This document shows positions 7,517 through 16,774 of a stretch of DNA of 49,313 bases, in pieces (the first letter of the stretch is position 1; every line of letters begins with the position of its first letter). Source of the DNA: a virus. Position numbers and translations under genes: made by a program. The stretch is from the IMG/VR virus record IMGVR_UViG_3300046336_000121, positions 1 to 49,313 of that record; one strand, written 5' to 3'. The notes below the pieces were generated by a model. The model saw only the letters and a list, made by a program, of their open reading frames with translations. It had not been told where the DNA came from and made no database searches.

Positions 7517-9925
7517 ATGCGTATACTAGACTCTGCTCCAGCAGCTACCAAAGCTCGCTTCACTAACCCACTTGACAAGTACAGATCATACTCGTATTTC
7601 CACATATGGGGTATGGCAAATTCAACCCGTCGAGCTGAAGAGGTATTCTCTGATGTTGAACTCCTCCAACAAATAGTATCACAACCCACACCGAAGGATG
7701 AATTTGGCAACCGCTTAGCCGCCACCCCTGCTGGTGGCGACTTCATTATATTGATAAACGAAGCACAAGATGCTGATCTTCGTATAACGAGTATGATCAC
7801 TACCGCCAACCCTATATCAAATCAAATGAGTATGGGGACTTCAAATGCCACGGTCCAAGAAGCCGACATTGTCGTCGAAGAGCCTGCAGGTATCCGGTTT
7901 GCAAATATTTTTCGTGAAGCCAACCGCACGCTCGGTGGGCTTGCTCAGGACAACACTAATGTGATAAAGACTGTCTTCGTCGGTTACACCGACGAAGGAA
8001 CTGTAGAAACAGTTTGGAATGTTGCACCGCTATATTTTAACATACTGAAATCTCGCGCACGAATTGATGAACAGGGTACTGTCTACTCACTATCGCTACT
8101 TCCCATAATTAACAGTGGAGCAATGCACCCAAACATATCCACATCAGCAGGTGGAATCAACATTCGTGGTAGTGGTAGCGTTGGTGATGCGCTTGATACA
8201 ATAGCGGACGCATACACTCAAGATGCGTTGAAGAATTGCAAGACGATGTTTGGTAGTGTTGGTAACAAACGAGTAGCAACATATACAATTGAATTTGACC
8301 CATCAATCGCTGAAGCTTCTGATTGGGCGATAACAGAAGATAAATCCCCACGATCTCAGGGCTCAGGGCAAACAAACGCAATATCTGTAGGACAAAAGAT
8401 CGCAATCGAAGGTGCAATTCGATTGGTATTTGAATCCTGCAAGCAGTACCTACAGCAAGCGAATGAGAAAATCCCAGGCAAATCGTTTACATATCGAATA
8501 GTATCAACCATTTACACGATGAAAGACTCACTCGATGTTGTGTATAGGATTACACCTTCGTATGTTGTGGGTGAACACAAACAGATCTCTGAAGATAAAA
8601 ACCTCCAAGAAACGAGTAATGTATTACACTTTGACTATATTTTTACAGGAAAGAATATAGACATCACAGATTTTGATATGGTAGTAGATGAAGGATTCCC
8701 TTTGTTTCAAACTGTGACCACGAATCAAAGTCTTAGCACCTCATATAGATCACCATCACTCACTCGAGATGGAACAGCGCGAGCAAAGGAGTCGGGGTTT
8801 CTGACAAATGAAAAAGATCCAGCTAAGCAAATCCCTGACAATACTCTTGTTGGGGTGGGGGCAATGTCGGATTCGGTTCGTCAGCGAAATTCAGACATGG
8901 ATGTTGCGATAACGCAGTATAAAAACTTACTTTCCGAATCAACATCTATCACTGTAGCAAAATCTGCCGCGACTTTGGGAATTCGGGGAAATCCAGCTTG
9001 GATCTCATTATTTAACCTGGAGCCGGGGAATGTGATCGATGAGACCATTGATATCGGACTACACACCGCACTTCCGTATATTAAAATACACGTCAAGATG
9101 CCCTCGACTTATACCAAGACGGGAGCAAGTCGAGAAGAAATTCCTACATATGATGCTTTTTGGTACGAAGGGGTCTGGCAAATTCTCCAAGTGAAGTCAA
9201 TATTTGCAGATGGTAAATTTAGGCACGAGCTGGAGATTATTGGGTACCCTATGACGGGAGAGATAGTTCCGACACGAGATGATCAGCCATCTGCTGGGGA
9301 AGCTGCTGGTAAACCTCAGAGCAAGAAAGATGTCCCTGTTGAGCTTGAGGCTGCTCGTGAAGATACTGTGACATCAGAGATCAAAGCTATTCCTGGTGTA
9401 GTACCCACATCATCATTGAGTGGAAAGTTCTTAATAGATAGTGTATCAGCAGAGACCAAGATTACGGAGGACTTTACACTCGGACGAATGTTAGCTACTA
9501 GACAGGTTGCCAACTGGCAGAAGGATAACTTTCCACCATCGCAGGAGATTTTGGATAACATCGTATCTACAATTGGGTACCTCCAGCAGCTGCAGAAATT
9601 TGTTGGGTTCCCGATTCAAATTAACAGTGGATACAGATCTCCTACAGTTAACGCCAAGGTGAAAGGTGCTGCAAAGTCTGATCACGTATCCGGCTTAGCC
9701 GCTGACATCGTTTGTCCTGGCTTTGCAGCGTCCGATGCTGAGGCATTTATGGAAAAGATATTAGCATCTGGGTTGCCTTTCAGTCAAGTCATTTTTGAGC
9801 AACCCCCCAACAAGAGTGTTTGGATTCACGTTGCTTTCAACCCAAAGGGTAAAAAAAGCATTCTCAGATACCTAGGCAACAAACAGTACATCCCGTACAA
9901 GAAAACTCAAAAAACACAGAAGTAA
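7517..9925 (+). CDS. baseplate hub protein with C-terminal M15 peptidase domain
   Basis: An 802-residue protein in two parts. Residues 1 to about 600 look like a gp27-type hub; the segment NPAWISLFNLEPGNVID through ILQVKSIFADGKFRHELEI is typical of hub/LysM-linker proteins. The C-terminus is a D-Ala-D-Ala carboxypeptidase-like (M15) domain with SGYRSPTVN, then SDHVSGLAADI (zinc ligands His723 and Asp730) and WIHVAF (His771). All three metal ligands are present, so it should be an active peptidoglycan peptidase. The next gene is a gp5-like spike without a lysozyme domain, so the wall-cutting activity appears to have moved onto the hub. Confidence 0.75.
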   Translation: MRILDSAPAATKARFTNPLDKYRSYSYFHIWGMANSTRRAEEVFSDVELLQQIVSQPTPKDEFGNRLAATPAGGDFIILINEAQDADLRITSMITTANPISNQMSMGTSNATVQEADIVVEEPAGIRFANIFREANRTLGGLAQDNTNVIKTVFVGYTDEGTVETVWNVAPLYFNILKSRARIDEQGTVYSLSLLPIINSGAMHPNISTSAGGINIRGSGSVGDALDTIADAYTQDALKNCKTMFGSVGNKRVATYTIEFDPSIAEASDWAITEDKSPRSQGSGQTNAISVGQKIAIEGAIRLVFESCKQYLQQANEKIPGKSFTYRIVSTIYTMKDSLDVVYRITPSYVVGEHKQISEDKNLQETSNVLHFDYIFTGKNIDITDFDMVVDEGFPLFQTVTTNQSLSTSYRSPSLTRDGTARAKESGFLTNEKDPAKQIPDNTLVGVGAMSDSVRQRNSDMDVAITQYKNLLSESTSITVAKSAATLGIRGNPAWISLFNLEPGNVIDETIDIGLHTALPYIKIHVKMPSTYTKTGASREEIPTYDAFWYEGVWQILQVKSIFADGKFRHELEIIGYPMTGEIVPTRDDQPSAGEAAGKPQSKKDVPVELEAAREDTVTSEIKAIPGVVPTSSLSGKFLIDSVSAETKITEDFTLGRMLATRQVANWQKDNFPPSQEILDNIVSTIGYLQQLQKFVGFPIQINSGYRSPTVNAKVKGAAKSDHVSGLAADIVCPGFAASDAEAFMEKILASGLPFSQVIFEQPPNKSVWIHVAFNPKGKKSILRYLGNKQYIPYKKTQKTQK

Positions 9926-9926
9926 T

Positions 9927-11348
9927 ATGGCAGAATTTTTTAATACCGAACGAACTCAATATGTCAATAGCGACGCCTCTAGGGGCGGCGCACTGTTTTA
10001 TGGTGTAACAACCGGCCGTGTTGTTAGTACCAATGATCCTCAACAGATGGGTCGATTGTACGTCCATTGCCCCGAACTAGGGGATCCAGTCGATCTTGCT
10101 CAAGATGAATATGAAGATCTGCCACTCTGCACATATTGTTCACCATTAGCAGGAACATCGACTTCAATTTTGAAGCGTGGCCCAAGTTATGAACTAGAGA
10201 AGAACTTAACTAATGGGCCTGTCACTTACGGCATGTGGAATATACCGAAGCCTGGTGCAACAGTCGTCGTAATGTGCATCGATGGAAATCCAACTCAACG
10301 AATCTGGATTGGGTGCATCTACGACCAATTCACAACAAACACCCTCCCTCACGGTAGATTTTTCTATGAGGATGAAGAAGGTAATGTTCCACACCCACTT
10401 GGTGCGCCATATGGTCCATTGAGTGGAACAGAAGAACCAATCCAACCGATCTTCGATAATCAAACAGAAGCGTTCGAACGTAGAGATCACAATTTTGAGT
10501 GGCGCACCCGCGGCGCTGACTATCAAGCCACTGCAATTTTCGATAATTATCTAGACCCAAGTCCGTGTAATGTTACAGACGACGAAATTGTCGAATTCGA
10601 GCAAGAGGATGGTACCGTAATTTTTGTAGTCCAAGGGATGGCTGAGACGATGGATAGAACCAACGCTGACTCTCCTGACAGTTCCGTGTACACATGGACT
10701 ACTCCGGGGTTTCACTCTATTACGATGGATGATCGAATCGAGAACTGTAGAATGCGATTCCGTACCACGGCTGGCCACCAGATTATCTTGGATGATACAA
10801 ATGAGCGCATCTACATCAATACATGCAAAGGCAACAATTGGATGGAGTTTGACGAAGATGGGTGTGTTGAATTATTCTCGACAACTAAGATCTCTGTCAA
10901 TGCACCAGATATTAATTTAATAGGTGAAGCTACCGTACGCTTATTTGCATATGATAGCATTCATCTGAAGACGGAGGGCAGCATTTTTCTCGATGCGGTT
11001 AAGAATATTCAAATGACAGCTGGGGGTGATATAATGCACACCGCCGGCGGTAGTATGCTTGATAATATTGGTAAAAACATCACAGAATCAGCTGGTGGGA
11101 ATATCACTGAAAAAGCTGGTGGGAATATCACTGAAACCGCCGCCCGCATTGATATGAATGGACCAACCGCCCCTACAGCACCGAAAGCTGATCCACTTGA
11201 CTGCTTCTGGCCAAGTCGATATCCTCACCATGAACCGTGGGCTCGAACTGGAACAATGAATGATAATTCACTTGAGCCAAAATATGAGTATGATGATCCA
11301 ATGGTCGGTCGCGAGCACAAAGTTCGTGATGAGCGATGGAGGCGCTAA
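9927..11348 (+). CDS. gp5: baseplate spike/hub subunit, gp5-like without lysozyme
   Basis: A 473-residue central spike protein. The N-terminus has an OB-fold typical of gp5/VgrG (VTTGRVVSTNDPQQMGRLYV), and the C-terminal part is a run of beta-helix repeats (HQIILDDTNERIYI, ISVNAPDINLIG, then repeated SAGGNITEKAGGNIT). T4 gp5 has a lysozyme domain between these parts; nothing with the lysozyme catalytic pattern is visible here. It lies immediately after the hub-peptidase gene. It probably forms the needle that punctures the outer membrane. Confidence 0.8.
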   Translation: MAEFFNTERTQYVNSDASRGGALFYGVTTGRVVSTNDPQQMGRLYVHCPELGDPVDLAQDEYEDLPLCTYCSPLAGTSTSILKRGPSYELEKNLTNGPVTYGMWNIPKPGATVVVMCIDGNPTQRIWIGCIYDQFTTNTLPHGRFFYEDEEGNVPHPLGAPYGPLSGTEEPIQPIFDNQTEAFERRDHNFEWRTRGADYQATAIFDNYLDPSPCNVTDDEIVEFEQEDGTVIFVVQGMAETMDRTNADSPDSSVYTWTTPGFHSITMDDRIENCRMRFRTTAGHQIILDDTNERIYINTCKGNNWMEFDEDGCVELFSTTKISVNAPDINLIGEATVRLFAYDSIHLKTEGSIFLDAVKNIQMTAGGDIMHTAGGSMLDNIGKNITESAGGNITEKAGGNITETAARIDMNGPTAPTAPKADPLDCFWPSRYPHHEPWARTGTMNDNSLEPKYEYDDPMVGREHKVRDERWRR

Positions 11349-11351
11349 ATA
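11345..11351 (+). promoter_or_regulatory. late promoter, CTAAATA
   Basis: CTAAATA overlaps the gp5 stop codon (TAA 11346-11348) and lies 29 bases before the tube-like gene at 11381. Confidence 0.55.
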
Positions 11352-11380
11352 ATAGACCACATTTGTAAGTTATCACCCTA

Positions 11381-12271
11381 ATGGCAGACCCTAGAATACC
11401 AACAGTAGCCCAACGATCGTTCGTTTCGGGGGCACGTGCCCCTGAAGTAGCGCCGGGTGCTACTAGGGACGTATCTGCATATGCCCGAGATCTTGATAAG
11501 TTTTTCCCCAAACATAAGTTTTTGTTTGTTACGATGATAACATTCAATGCTCCTTATGATACAATTGTTGGGGTGGATAAGTTCTCGCTACTGACTCAGA
11601 CGATGACTCGACCAAAGCCGAAGTTTGAATATGGTGATGTGAACCTCTATGGAATGCGGACTGGTGTATTGAAAAAAACCACTTATGACAATATGTCTAT
11701 GTCATTTCTGGACGATTCTCAAAATCAGATGATGAACTTTTACGCTAATGTACTAAGGCTTCAGAGTCCACTATCTAATTCAGATACAAGCTCATTGTTG
11801 GAATCGGGGCAGTATCTGTATAACTTTGGGGCAGCTGAGTATGACGAACCTACCAACCCCAATGAAACACCAGCAAACTTATACAGTGTTAGTTCGGGGC
11901 CCTTAGGACTGCCAGGTGGTGGAACCCCACCACAATTAATTAAATCTATTGAATTGTATCACGTGTATCGATTCGGCCGCACGTTCAACAAATACACATT
12001 CATAAACCCTAGAGTAGCAACGCTTGAGTTGGATGAATTGTCTATGGAAGCTACCGACAACTCAATATTGAGATTCACATTCGATTATGATGCGTTCCGC
12101 CTGGACTTAGGTGTCCCCTTTGAGCAGAATCCTGATATCTCAAATATGTGTGGAAACATAGAGTACCCAATTAGGCGAGACATCAACGAAGAGTCTCAAG
12201 CAGCACAATCATCTGCCCGAGCAAAAGCTGAGGCTCTCAGGCAATCGATTAAAAATCTTGTTATTACATAA
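11381..12271 (+). CDS. gp54: tail-tube/baseplate tube initiator-like protein
   Basis: A 296-residue protein of the tail-tube fold family. Features are VGVDKFSLLTQTMTRPKPKF near the N-terminus, the FxYGDVNLYGMRTGVLKKTTY segment and a C-terminal INPRVATLELDELSMEATDN strand pair. Size and position at the end of the baseplate cluster fit gp54, which initiates the tube; a gp19-like tube protein would be shorter (about 160-200 residues). The C-terminal tail is Ala/Glu-rich and helical. An intrinsic terminator follows at once. Confidence 0.6.
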   Translation: MADPRIPTVAQRSFVSGARAPEVAPGATRDVSAYARDLDKFFPKHKFLFVTMITFNAPYDTIVGVDKFSLLTQTMTRPKPKFEYGDVNLYGMRTGVLKKTTYDNMSMSFLDDSQNQMMNFYANVLRLQSPLSNSDTSSLLESGQYLYNFGAAEYDEPTNPNETPANLYSVSSGPLGLPGGGTPPQLIKSIELYHVYRFGRTFNKYTFINPRVATLELDELSMEATDNSILRFTFDYDAFRLDLGVPFEQNPDISNMCGNIEYPIRRDINEESQAAQSSARAKAEALRQSIKNLVIT

Positions 12272-12294
12272 AAAGCCGCTTGAAGCGGCTTTTT
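12270..12294. terminator. bidirectional intrinsic terminator
   Basis: AAAAAGCCGCT / AGCGGCTTTTT with a 3-base loop; A- and T-runs on either side let it work on both strands. It lies between convergent genes (baseplate plus strand, small unknown minus strand). Confidence 0.9.
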
Positions 12295-12301
12295 ATTGAT
12301 G

Positions 12302-12628
12302 TTAGATGTAGTAATTTCGGTGCTCGTACTCAGGTACCATAAGTCTGCGAACACACGAGTCTACTCCACTAGTACCTTGAGCTTCTTGGAGAGATCGCGT
12401 CAAGTCATTTACCCATTGTAGTACAAACATACTCAACTTTGACTGGTCATATGCTGGCCCACGTTGAATGTCGTCAATAAAGTATGTAAATTTAACCTGA
12501 AGCTTTCTCAAATTAGGGGAAGAGTGTGGTAGTGCTCGAGTAGCACTACGAAACATTGCTGATAGCTTATTCGTCATTGCCTCGGAATTGAAAGCTGGGC
12601 GTTGTTGATATTGGGTTTGTTGTTCCAT
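12302..12628 (-). CDS. unknown small protein
   Basis: A 108-residue protein of no recognised family, with a Gln-rich N-terminus and mostly helical character (RSATRALPHSSPNLRKLQVK, then YDQSKLSMFVLQWVNDLTRS). It is isolated on the minus strand, bounded downstream by the bidirectional terminator and upstream by a TATAAATA late promoter on its own strand. That supports it being real and late-expressed. Function unknown. Confidence 0.6.
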   Translation of the reverse strand: MEQQTQYQQRPAFNSEAMTNKLSAMFRSATRALPHSSPNLRKLQVKFTYFIDDIQRGPAYDQSKLSMFVLQWVNDLTRSLQEAQGTSGVDSCVRRLMVPEYEHRNYYI

Positions 12629-12708
12629 GGTTTCCTTGTCAGAACTGAGTTGTTGATATGTGATAAACGCGAATTTAGTATCGTGTTTACTGAGTGAATA
12701 CTCCCGTA

Positions 12709-12716
12709 TATTTATA
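12709..12716 (-). promoter_or_regulatory. late promoter, TATAAATA (minus strand)
   Basis: Reading the minus strand gives a perfect T4-type TATAAATA, 81 bases before the start of the 108-residue minus-strand gene. Confidence 0.5.
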
Positions 12717-12763
12717 TTGTAGTAAACATGTTAATTTTGGAGCATAGTTCACACTCATGTGTA

Positions 12764-12770
12764 CTAAATA
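12764..12770 (+). promoter_or_regulatory. possible late promoter, CTAAATA
   Basis: CTAAATA 100 bases upstream of nrdA, farther than other late sites. RNR is usually early or middle, so this may add late expression or be incidental. Confidence 0.3.
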
Positions 12771-12869
12771 GATCCACTTCATGTGATCCGATCACATACG
12801 AGAAATCTCTTCACGCATTTGATTTGTTATTAGATTCCACACCATCCCTTAACCTGAAAGTCTGAACCC

Positions 12870-14696
12870 TTGACAACCACTCTCCCACCTGCAATAGCAG
12901 GCATTACCGTAGACTACTCACGCGATTCATTGTTTGATCAACTCGGTCTACAGAGGCTCAGAGAATCATATATGACCTCCGACGAGGTCAGTCCACAAGA
13001 GCGGTTCGCTAAAGTATCCAAGCAGTTTTCTAGCAATCCTGAACACGCTCAGCGGTTATACAATTACGCTAGTAAACACTGGTTGAGTTATTCAACGCCA
13101 ATCTTATCACATGGCCGCAACAAGAAAGGTCTTTCTGTTAGCTGCTACCTTAGTTTTTTGCCTGATTCATCTGATGGGTTGGTTGATACCTATAAAGAAA
13201 CCTGTATTCTGAGTATGCTTGGGGGAGGCGTTGGCGTAGGTGTTGGCCTTCGTACTAGCGACGATAAATCTACTGGCGTACTTGCCCATATGAAGACGTA
13301 TGACAGCGCGAGTATGGCCTACAAACAAGGATCTACGCGCAGAGGTAGTTTCGCCATGTATTTGGATATCTCACACCCCGAGATTATCCCATTCTTAGAA
13401 ATGAGAAAACCTACTGGCGATGCTAATACACGTTGCACAAATTTGAATCACGCAGTCAATATCCCAGATGCTTTCATGCACATCATCGAACGATGTATGA
13501 AGGACAGTAATGCTAATGATGATTGGCCACTGATTGATCCATTCAGCAAAGAAGTTACTAAGGTGGTATCTGCCAAAGCTCTCTGGTCTCAACTGCTCAA
13601 ACTCCGCAAAGAAACCGGCGAACCATATTTTCTGTTCATCGACACCGCAAATAAGAAGCTCCCTCACTGGCAAAAAAAATTAGGATTGAAAATCCGACAG
13701 TCGAATCTGTGCTCTGAGATAACACTACCTGTCGATGAAAATCGAACTGCAATCTGCGTACTATCATCTGTAAATGCGGAGTACTACGATGAGTGGAAGA
13801 ACGACAACTTGTTTATATCTGATGTTATGGAAATGTTGGATAATGTGCTGCAATATTTTATAGATAATGCGCCAGATTCGATTGCTCGAGCTCGCTTCTC
13901 AGCTCAACGAGAGAGATCAGTTGGTTTGGGTTTGCTTGGTCTGCACGCATATTTCCAAAAAAATAATGTTGCGTTTGGATCACCCGAATCGCGAGCAATG
14001 AATATCCAAATATTCAAACAGCTAGACGATCAATCACTCGAATCCTCAGAGAGACTTGGGGTAGAGCGTGGAGCAAACCTCGACTATATCGAAGGTGGTG
14101 GGGACATGACCAAACCACTTAGATTCTCTCACAGATGCGCACTTGCGCCAAATGCGTCGTCTAGTTTGATTCTAGGAAACACTTCACCAAGCGCCGAACC
14201 GTTCAGAGCCAACTGCTATCGTCAGGACACACTCTCTGGATTCAACTTCCATCGCAACCCATACCTTGATAAATTGATTATTGCTCTGTGTGCTGCAGAT
14301 AAAAAGTTGGACCGTGATGATATTTGGTCGGACATCAATGCACACGATGGGTCAATCCAACACTCTGATTTATTTGACGCACATACAAAAGACGTGTTCA
14401 AGACAGCAATGGAAATTGACCAACAACATATCATTGATCTCGCTGCTGATCGTCAACCCCACATCGACCAAGCGCAGAGTGTTAATGTGTTCACCAAACC
14501 TAACGTGACTACTAAGGTATTGCACGACATTCACTTCAATGCTTGGAAACAAGAATTGAAGACGCTATATTACCTTAGAAGTGAGAAACTTAAATCTACT
14601 GAAAAAATCTCCAAAACAATCAAACGAGTTAAAATCGACGAACAGTCTCCTACCACAGAAGCTGTTGATTCTACAGAGTGTATCGCCTGCCAATAA
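12870..14696 (+). CDS. nrdA: ribonucleotide reductase class I, large (alpha) subunit
   Basis: A 608-residue NrdA that reduces ribonucleoside diphosphates. It has the substrate cysteines in SVSCYLSF and AICVLSSVN, the thiyl-radical cysteine in SNLCSEI, the GLLGLHAYFQ motif and the redox-active C-terminal tail ECIACQ. The start is a TTG at 12870: the conserved LFDQLGLQRL segment must be included, and an in-frame stop lies at 12855-12857. At about 150 residues shorter than E. coli NrdA it lacks the N-terminal ATP-cone, so overall activity would not be dATP-inhibited. The nrdB start follows 6 bases after. Confidence 0.95.
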   Translation: MTTTLPPAIAGITVDYSRDSLFDQLGLQRLRESYMTSDEVSPQERFAKVSKQFSSNPEHAQRLYNYASKHWLSYSTPILSHGRNKKGLSVSCYLSFLPDSSDGLVDTYKETCILSMLGGGVGVGVGLRTSDDKSTGVLAHMKTYDSASMAYKQGSTRRGSFAMYLDISHPEIIPFLEMRKPTGDANTRCTNLNHAVNIPDAFMHIIERCMKDSNANDDWPLIDPFSKEVTKVVSAKALWSQLLKLRKETGEPYFLFIDTANKKLPHWQKKLGLKIRQSNLCSEITLPVDENRTAICVLSSVNAEYYDEWKNDNLFISDVMEMLDNVLQYFIDNAPDSIARARFSAQRERSVGLGLLGLHAYFQKNNVAFGSPESRAMNIQIFKQLDDQSLESSERLGVERGANLDYIEGGGDMTKPLRFSHRCALAPNASSSLILGNTSPSAEPFRANCYRQDTLSGFNFHRNPYLDKLIIALCAADKKLDRDDIWSDINAHDGSIQHSDLFDAHTKDVFKTAMEIDQQHIIDLAADRQPHIDQAQSVNVFTKPNVTTKVLHDIHFNAWKQELKTLYYLRSEKLKSTEKISKTIKRVKIDEQSPTTEAVDSTECIACQ

Positions 14697-14702
14697 ACTA
14701 CT

Positions 14703-15752
14703 ATGTCCAAAAAGAAATTAAAATTAACAGACCCACGTCCATCGTACAAGCCATTCAACTACCAGTGGTGCTACGAAACGTGGATGGATCACGAACGCAT
14801 GCATTGGGGTCACTGGGAGGCCCCTCTCCTGGAGGATGTTAAAGATTGGAACACCAAATTAACACAGTCTGAACAAAACTTCTTGACCCACATCTTCAGA
14901 TTTTTCACTCAAGGTGACATCAGTGTAGCAAATGCATATGTGATGAATTATCTACCGGTATTTCCCCAACCAGAAGTTCGGATGATGTTGTTAAGTTTTG
15001 CGGCTCGTGAAGCTACTCATATTGCAGCATACTCTAACCTAGTGGAAACGCTAGGAATGCCTGACACAATCTACAATCAGTTCTTAGAATATGATGCGAT
15101 GCGTGAAAAATACGAATATGTTGAGAATTTTATCGGAACTGACACCGAGTCCATTGCTCAACAGCTAGCAGTATTCTCAGCATTCACTGAAGGTATGCAA
15201 TTATTTTCATCATTCATCATGTTATTGAACTTCCCCCGTCACGGAACGATGGTTGGAATGGGCTCAAACATCTCTTGGTCGATCCTTGATGAGAAGTGTT
15301 TGGTTGCCGGCACAGAAGTTATGACACTAGATGGGTGGTTACCTATCGAATGTGTCACACTATCTACTGAACTGTTAGAGTATGATACCGAAACCAGTCA
15401 GACTAATTTTGTGACTCCAACCAATCTTACCAAGAAAACAGTACCGACAGTGTACCATTTTAAGGGTGAAGGTTTCTCACAATCAGTATCACCAAATCAT
15501 AGAATGATTTTAGAGATGGGTGATGGTCGGATACAGGACGTTCAGGCGAAGGATATTGAATCTGTAACTGAGGAGTTTAGTTACGTGTGCTCGGGCACTA
15601 AGAGTGGCTCCTTGAAAGTATTGACAGACAAGCATAAGGAATTGTGTAGACTCACCAAAGAAGGTGTATTGTCTTTGGAGTGGGTATTGCCACTGCTCCC
15701 AATAATGGACTCATCGTGGGCGAAGGAATTTCTACTAGAGTACATGAGCTGA
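14703..15752 (+). CDS. nrdB: RNR small subunit, N-terminal half fused to split-intein N-fragment
   Basis: A 349-residue protein in two parts. Residues 1-198 are the N-half of NrdB (SEQNFLTHIFRFFTQGDIS; FAAREATHIAAY with metal ligands and the likely radical Tyr110), ending SWSILDEK. At Cys199 the sequence becomes an intein (CLVAGTEVMTLDGWLPIE, block A; SVSPNHRMIL, block B with a histidine). The C-half resumes in another gene at 16950. The break falls inside the iron-ligand motif DEK/CH, so the enzyme cannot work until trans-splicing joins the halves. The tail after block B (LSLEWVLPLLP, AKEFLLEYMS) resembles the start of a LAGLIDADG endonuclease domain, probably a remnant. Confidence 0.92.
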   Translation: MSKKKLKLTDPRPSYKPFNYQWCYETWMDHERMHWGHWEAPLLEDVKDWNTKLTQSEQNFLTHIFRFFTQGDISVANAYVMNYLPVFPQPEVRMMLLSFAAREATHIAAYSNLVETLGMPDTIYNQFLEYDAMREKYEYVENFIGTDTESIAQQLAVFSAFTEGMQLFSSFIMLLNFPRHGTMVGMGSNISWSILDEKCLVAGTEVMTLDGWLPIECVTLSTELLEYDTETSQTNFVTPTNLTKKTVPTVYHFKGEGFSQSVSPNHRMILEMGDGRIQDVQAKDIESVTEEFSYVCSGTKSGSLKVLTDKHKELCRLTKEGVLSLEWVLPLLPIMDSSWAKEFLLEYMS

Positions 15753-15780
15753 AGAGAATATTACGTGGTACAACGAAGAC

Positions 15781-15787
15781 ATAAATA
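15781..15787 (+). promoter_or_regulatory. late promoter, ATAAATA
   Basis: ATAAATA preceded by C, 28 bases before the GIY-YIG endonuclease. It would give the endonuclease its own late expression, as known for T4 homing endonucleases. Confidence 0.55.
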
Positions 15788-15814
15788 TGGTACCACGTAA
15801 CATCTTGAATCTGA

Positions 15815-16774
15815 ATGAATTATATCGTGTACCAGACAACTAACGTAATCAATGATCGCATATATGTGGGGATCCACAAGCAGTTTGCCGATCAATTTGA
15901 TGGGTATTTGGGTTCGGGTATATTGTTAGCTAGGGCCGTCGAAAAATATGGTAGAGATAACTTTGTGAGAATCACATTGCATGAGTGTGACACTTGGGAC
16001 GAAGCTCGAGCTGTAGAACGTCAACTAGTTGACGTTAATTTTGTATCAAGGGATGATACCTACAACATAGCAATAGGTGGCCAAGGTGGAGACACACTAG
16101 CGGGTGTACCTGATTATGTGCGTCAAACCGCAAGGTCAAAAGCTACCGCTACGCGTGCAAAAACATCTGCTGCCCGGCGATTATTAAATGGTGGTAGTTA
16201 CTATTCGGCGGATGAACTAGAATGTGTGACTAGGCGCAACATCAAGCGGTTGCAAGACCACCCACATAGTATTCCCAACAACACAGGACGAGTGTATACT
16301 GAAGAAGCAATAGAGATTAGGCGCAAGGCCTCAGCAACTCGAGTAGGGAAGTTTAGGTGGATTACTGATGGTACAACGTCGACACAAATGCTAAAAACAG
16401 CCCAACTACCAGTTGGGTGGAGATTTGGTAAACATCCACCCCCACCCCAAATCCGTACTGCTGCCCAAAGGATGCAAGTATCAAATCACCCAAATATTAG
16501 GGGTGTAATTTGCTATACAGATGGCACAACCAATCTGAAGCTTCAGCCTAATATAGATCCTCCAATTGGATTCTGGGCTGGGATGACCCAAAAGAAGCGC
16601 GATAAGCAGTGGATAACCAACGGCACTGAATCTAAAACTATTGGTAGGCTAGCTGAGATACCAACTGGGTGGAAATTAGGTAGAACCATAAAACACATTG
16701 ACAAACTGCTAGCCGCTGCAGCAGCGGCTCGCGCAAAAACATTAACTAGTGCTCAGAATACAACAAATGAATAA
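15815..16774 (+). CDS. GIY-YIG homing endonuclease inside fractured nrdB
   Basis: A 319-residue Seg-like endonuclease. The GIY-YIG core is IVYQTT...RIYVGIHK (residues 4-22), followed by LGSGILLARAVEKYG and a conserved Glu in AVERQL near 68. The C-terminal half has three copies of a short DNA-binding-type repeat: WITDGTT..LPVGWRFGK, CYTDGTT..PPIGFWAG and WITNGTE..IPTGWKLGR. It sits exactly in the gap between the two intein halves of nrdB and has its own late promoter. By analogy it cuts intein-less nrdB alleles and spreads the insertion; this is inferred, not shown. Confidence 0.9.
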   Translation: MNYIVYQTTNVINDRIYVGIHKQFADQFDGYLGSGILLARAVEKYGRDNFVRITLHECDTWDEARAVERQLVDVNFVSRDDTYNIAIGGQGGDTLAGVPDYVRQTARSKATATRAKTSAARRLLNGGSYYSADELECVTRRNIKRLQDHPHSIPNNTGRVYTEEAIEIRRKASATRVGKFRWITDGTTSTQMLKTAQLPVGWRFGKHPPPPQIRTAAQRMQVSNHPNIRGVICYTDGTTNLKLQPNIDPPIGFWAGMTQKKRDKQWITNGTESKTIGRLAEIPTGWKLGRTIKHIDKLLAAAAAARAKTLTSAQNTTNE

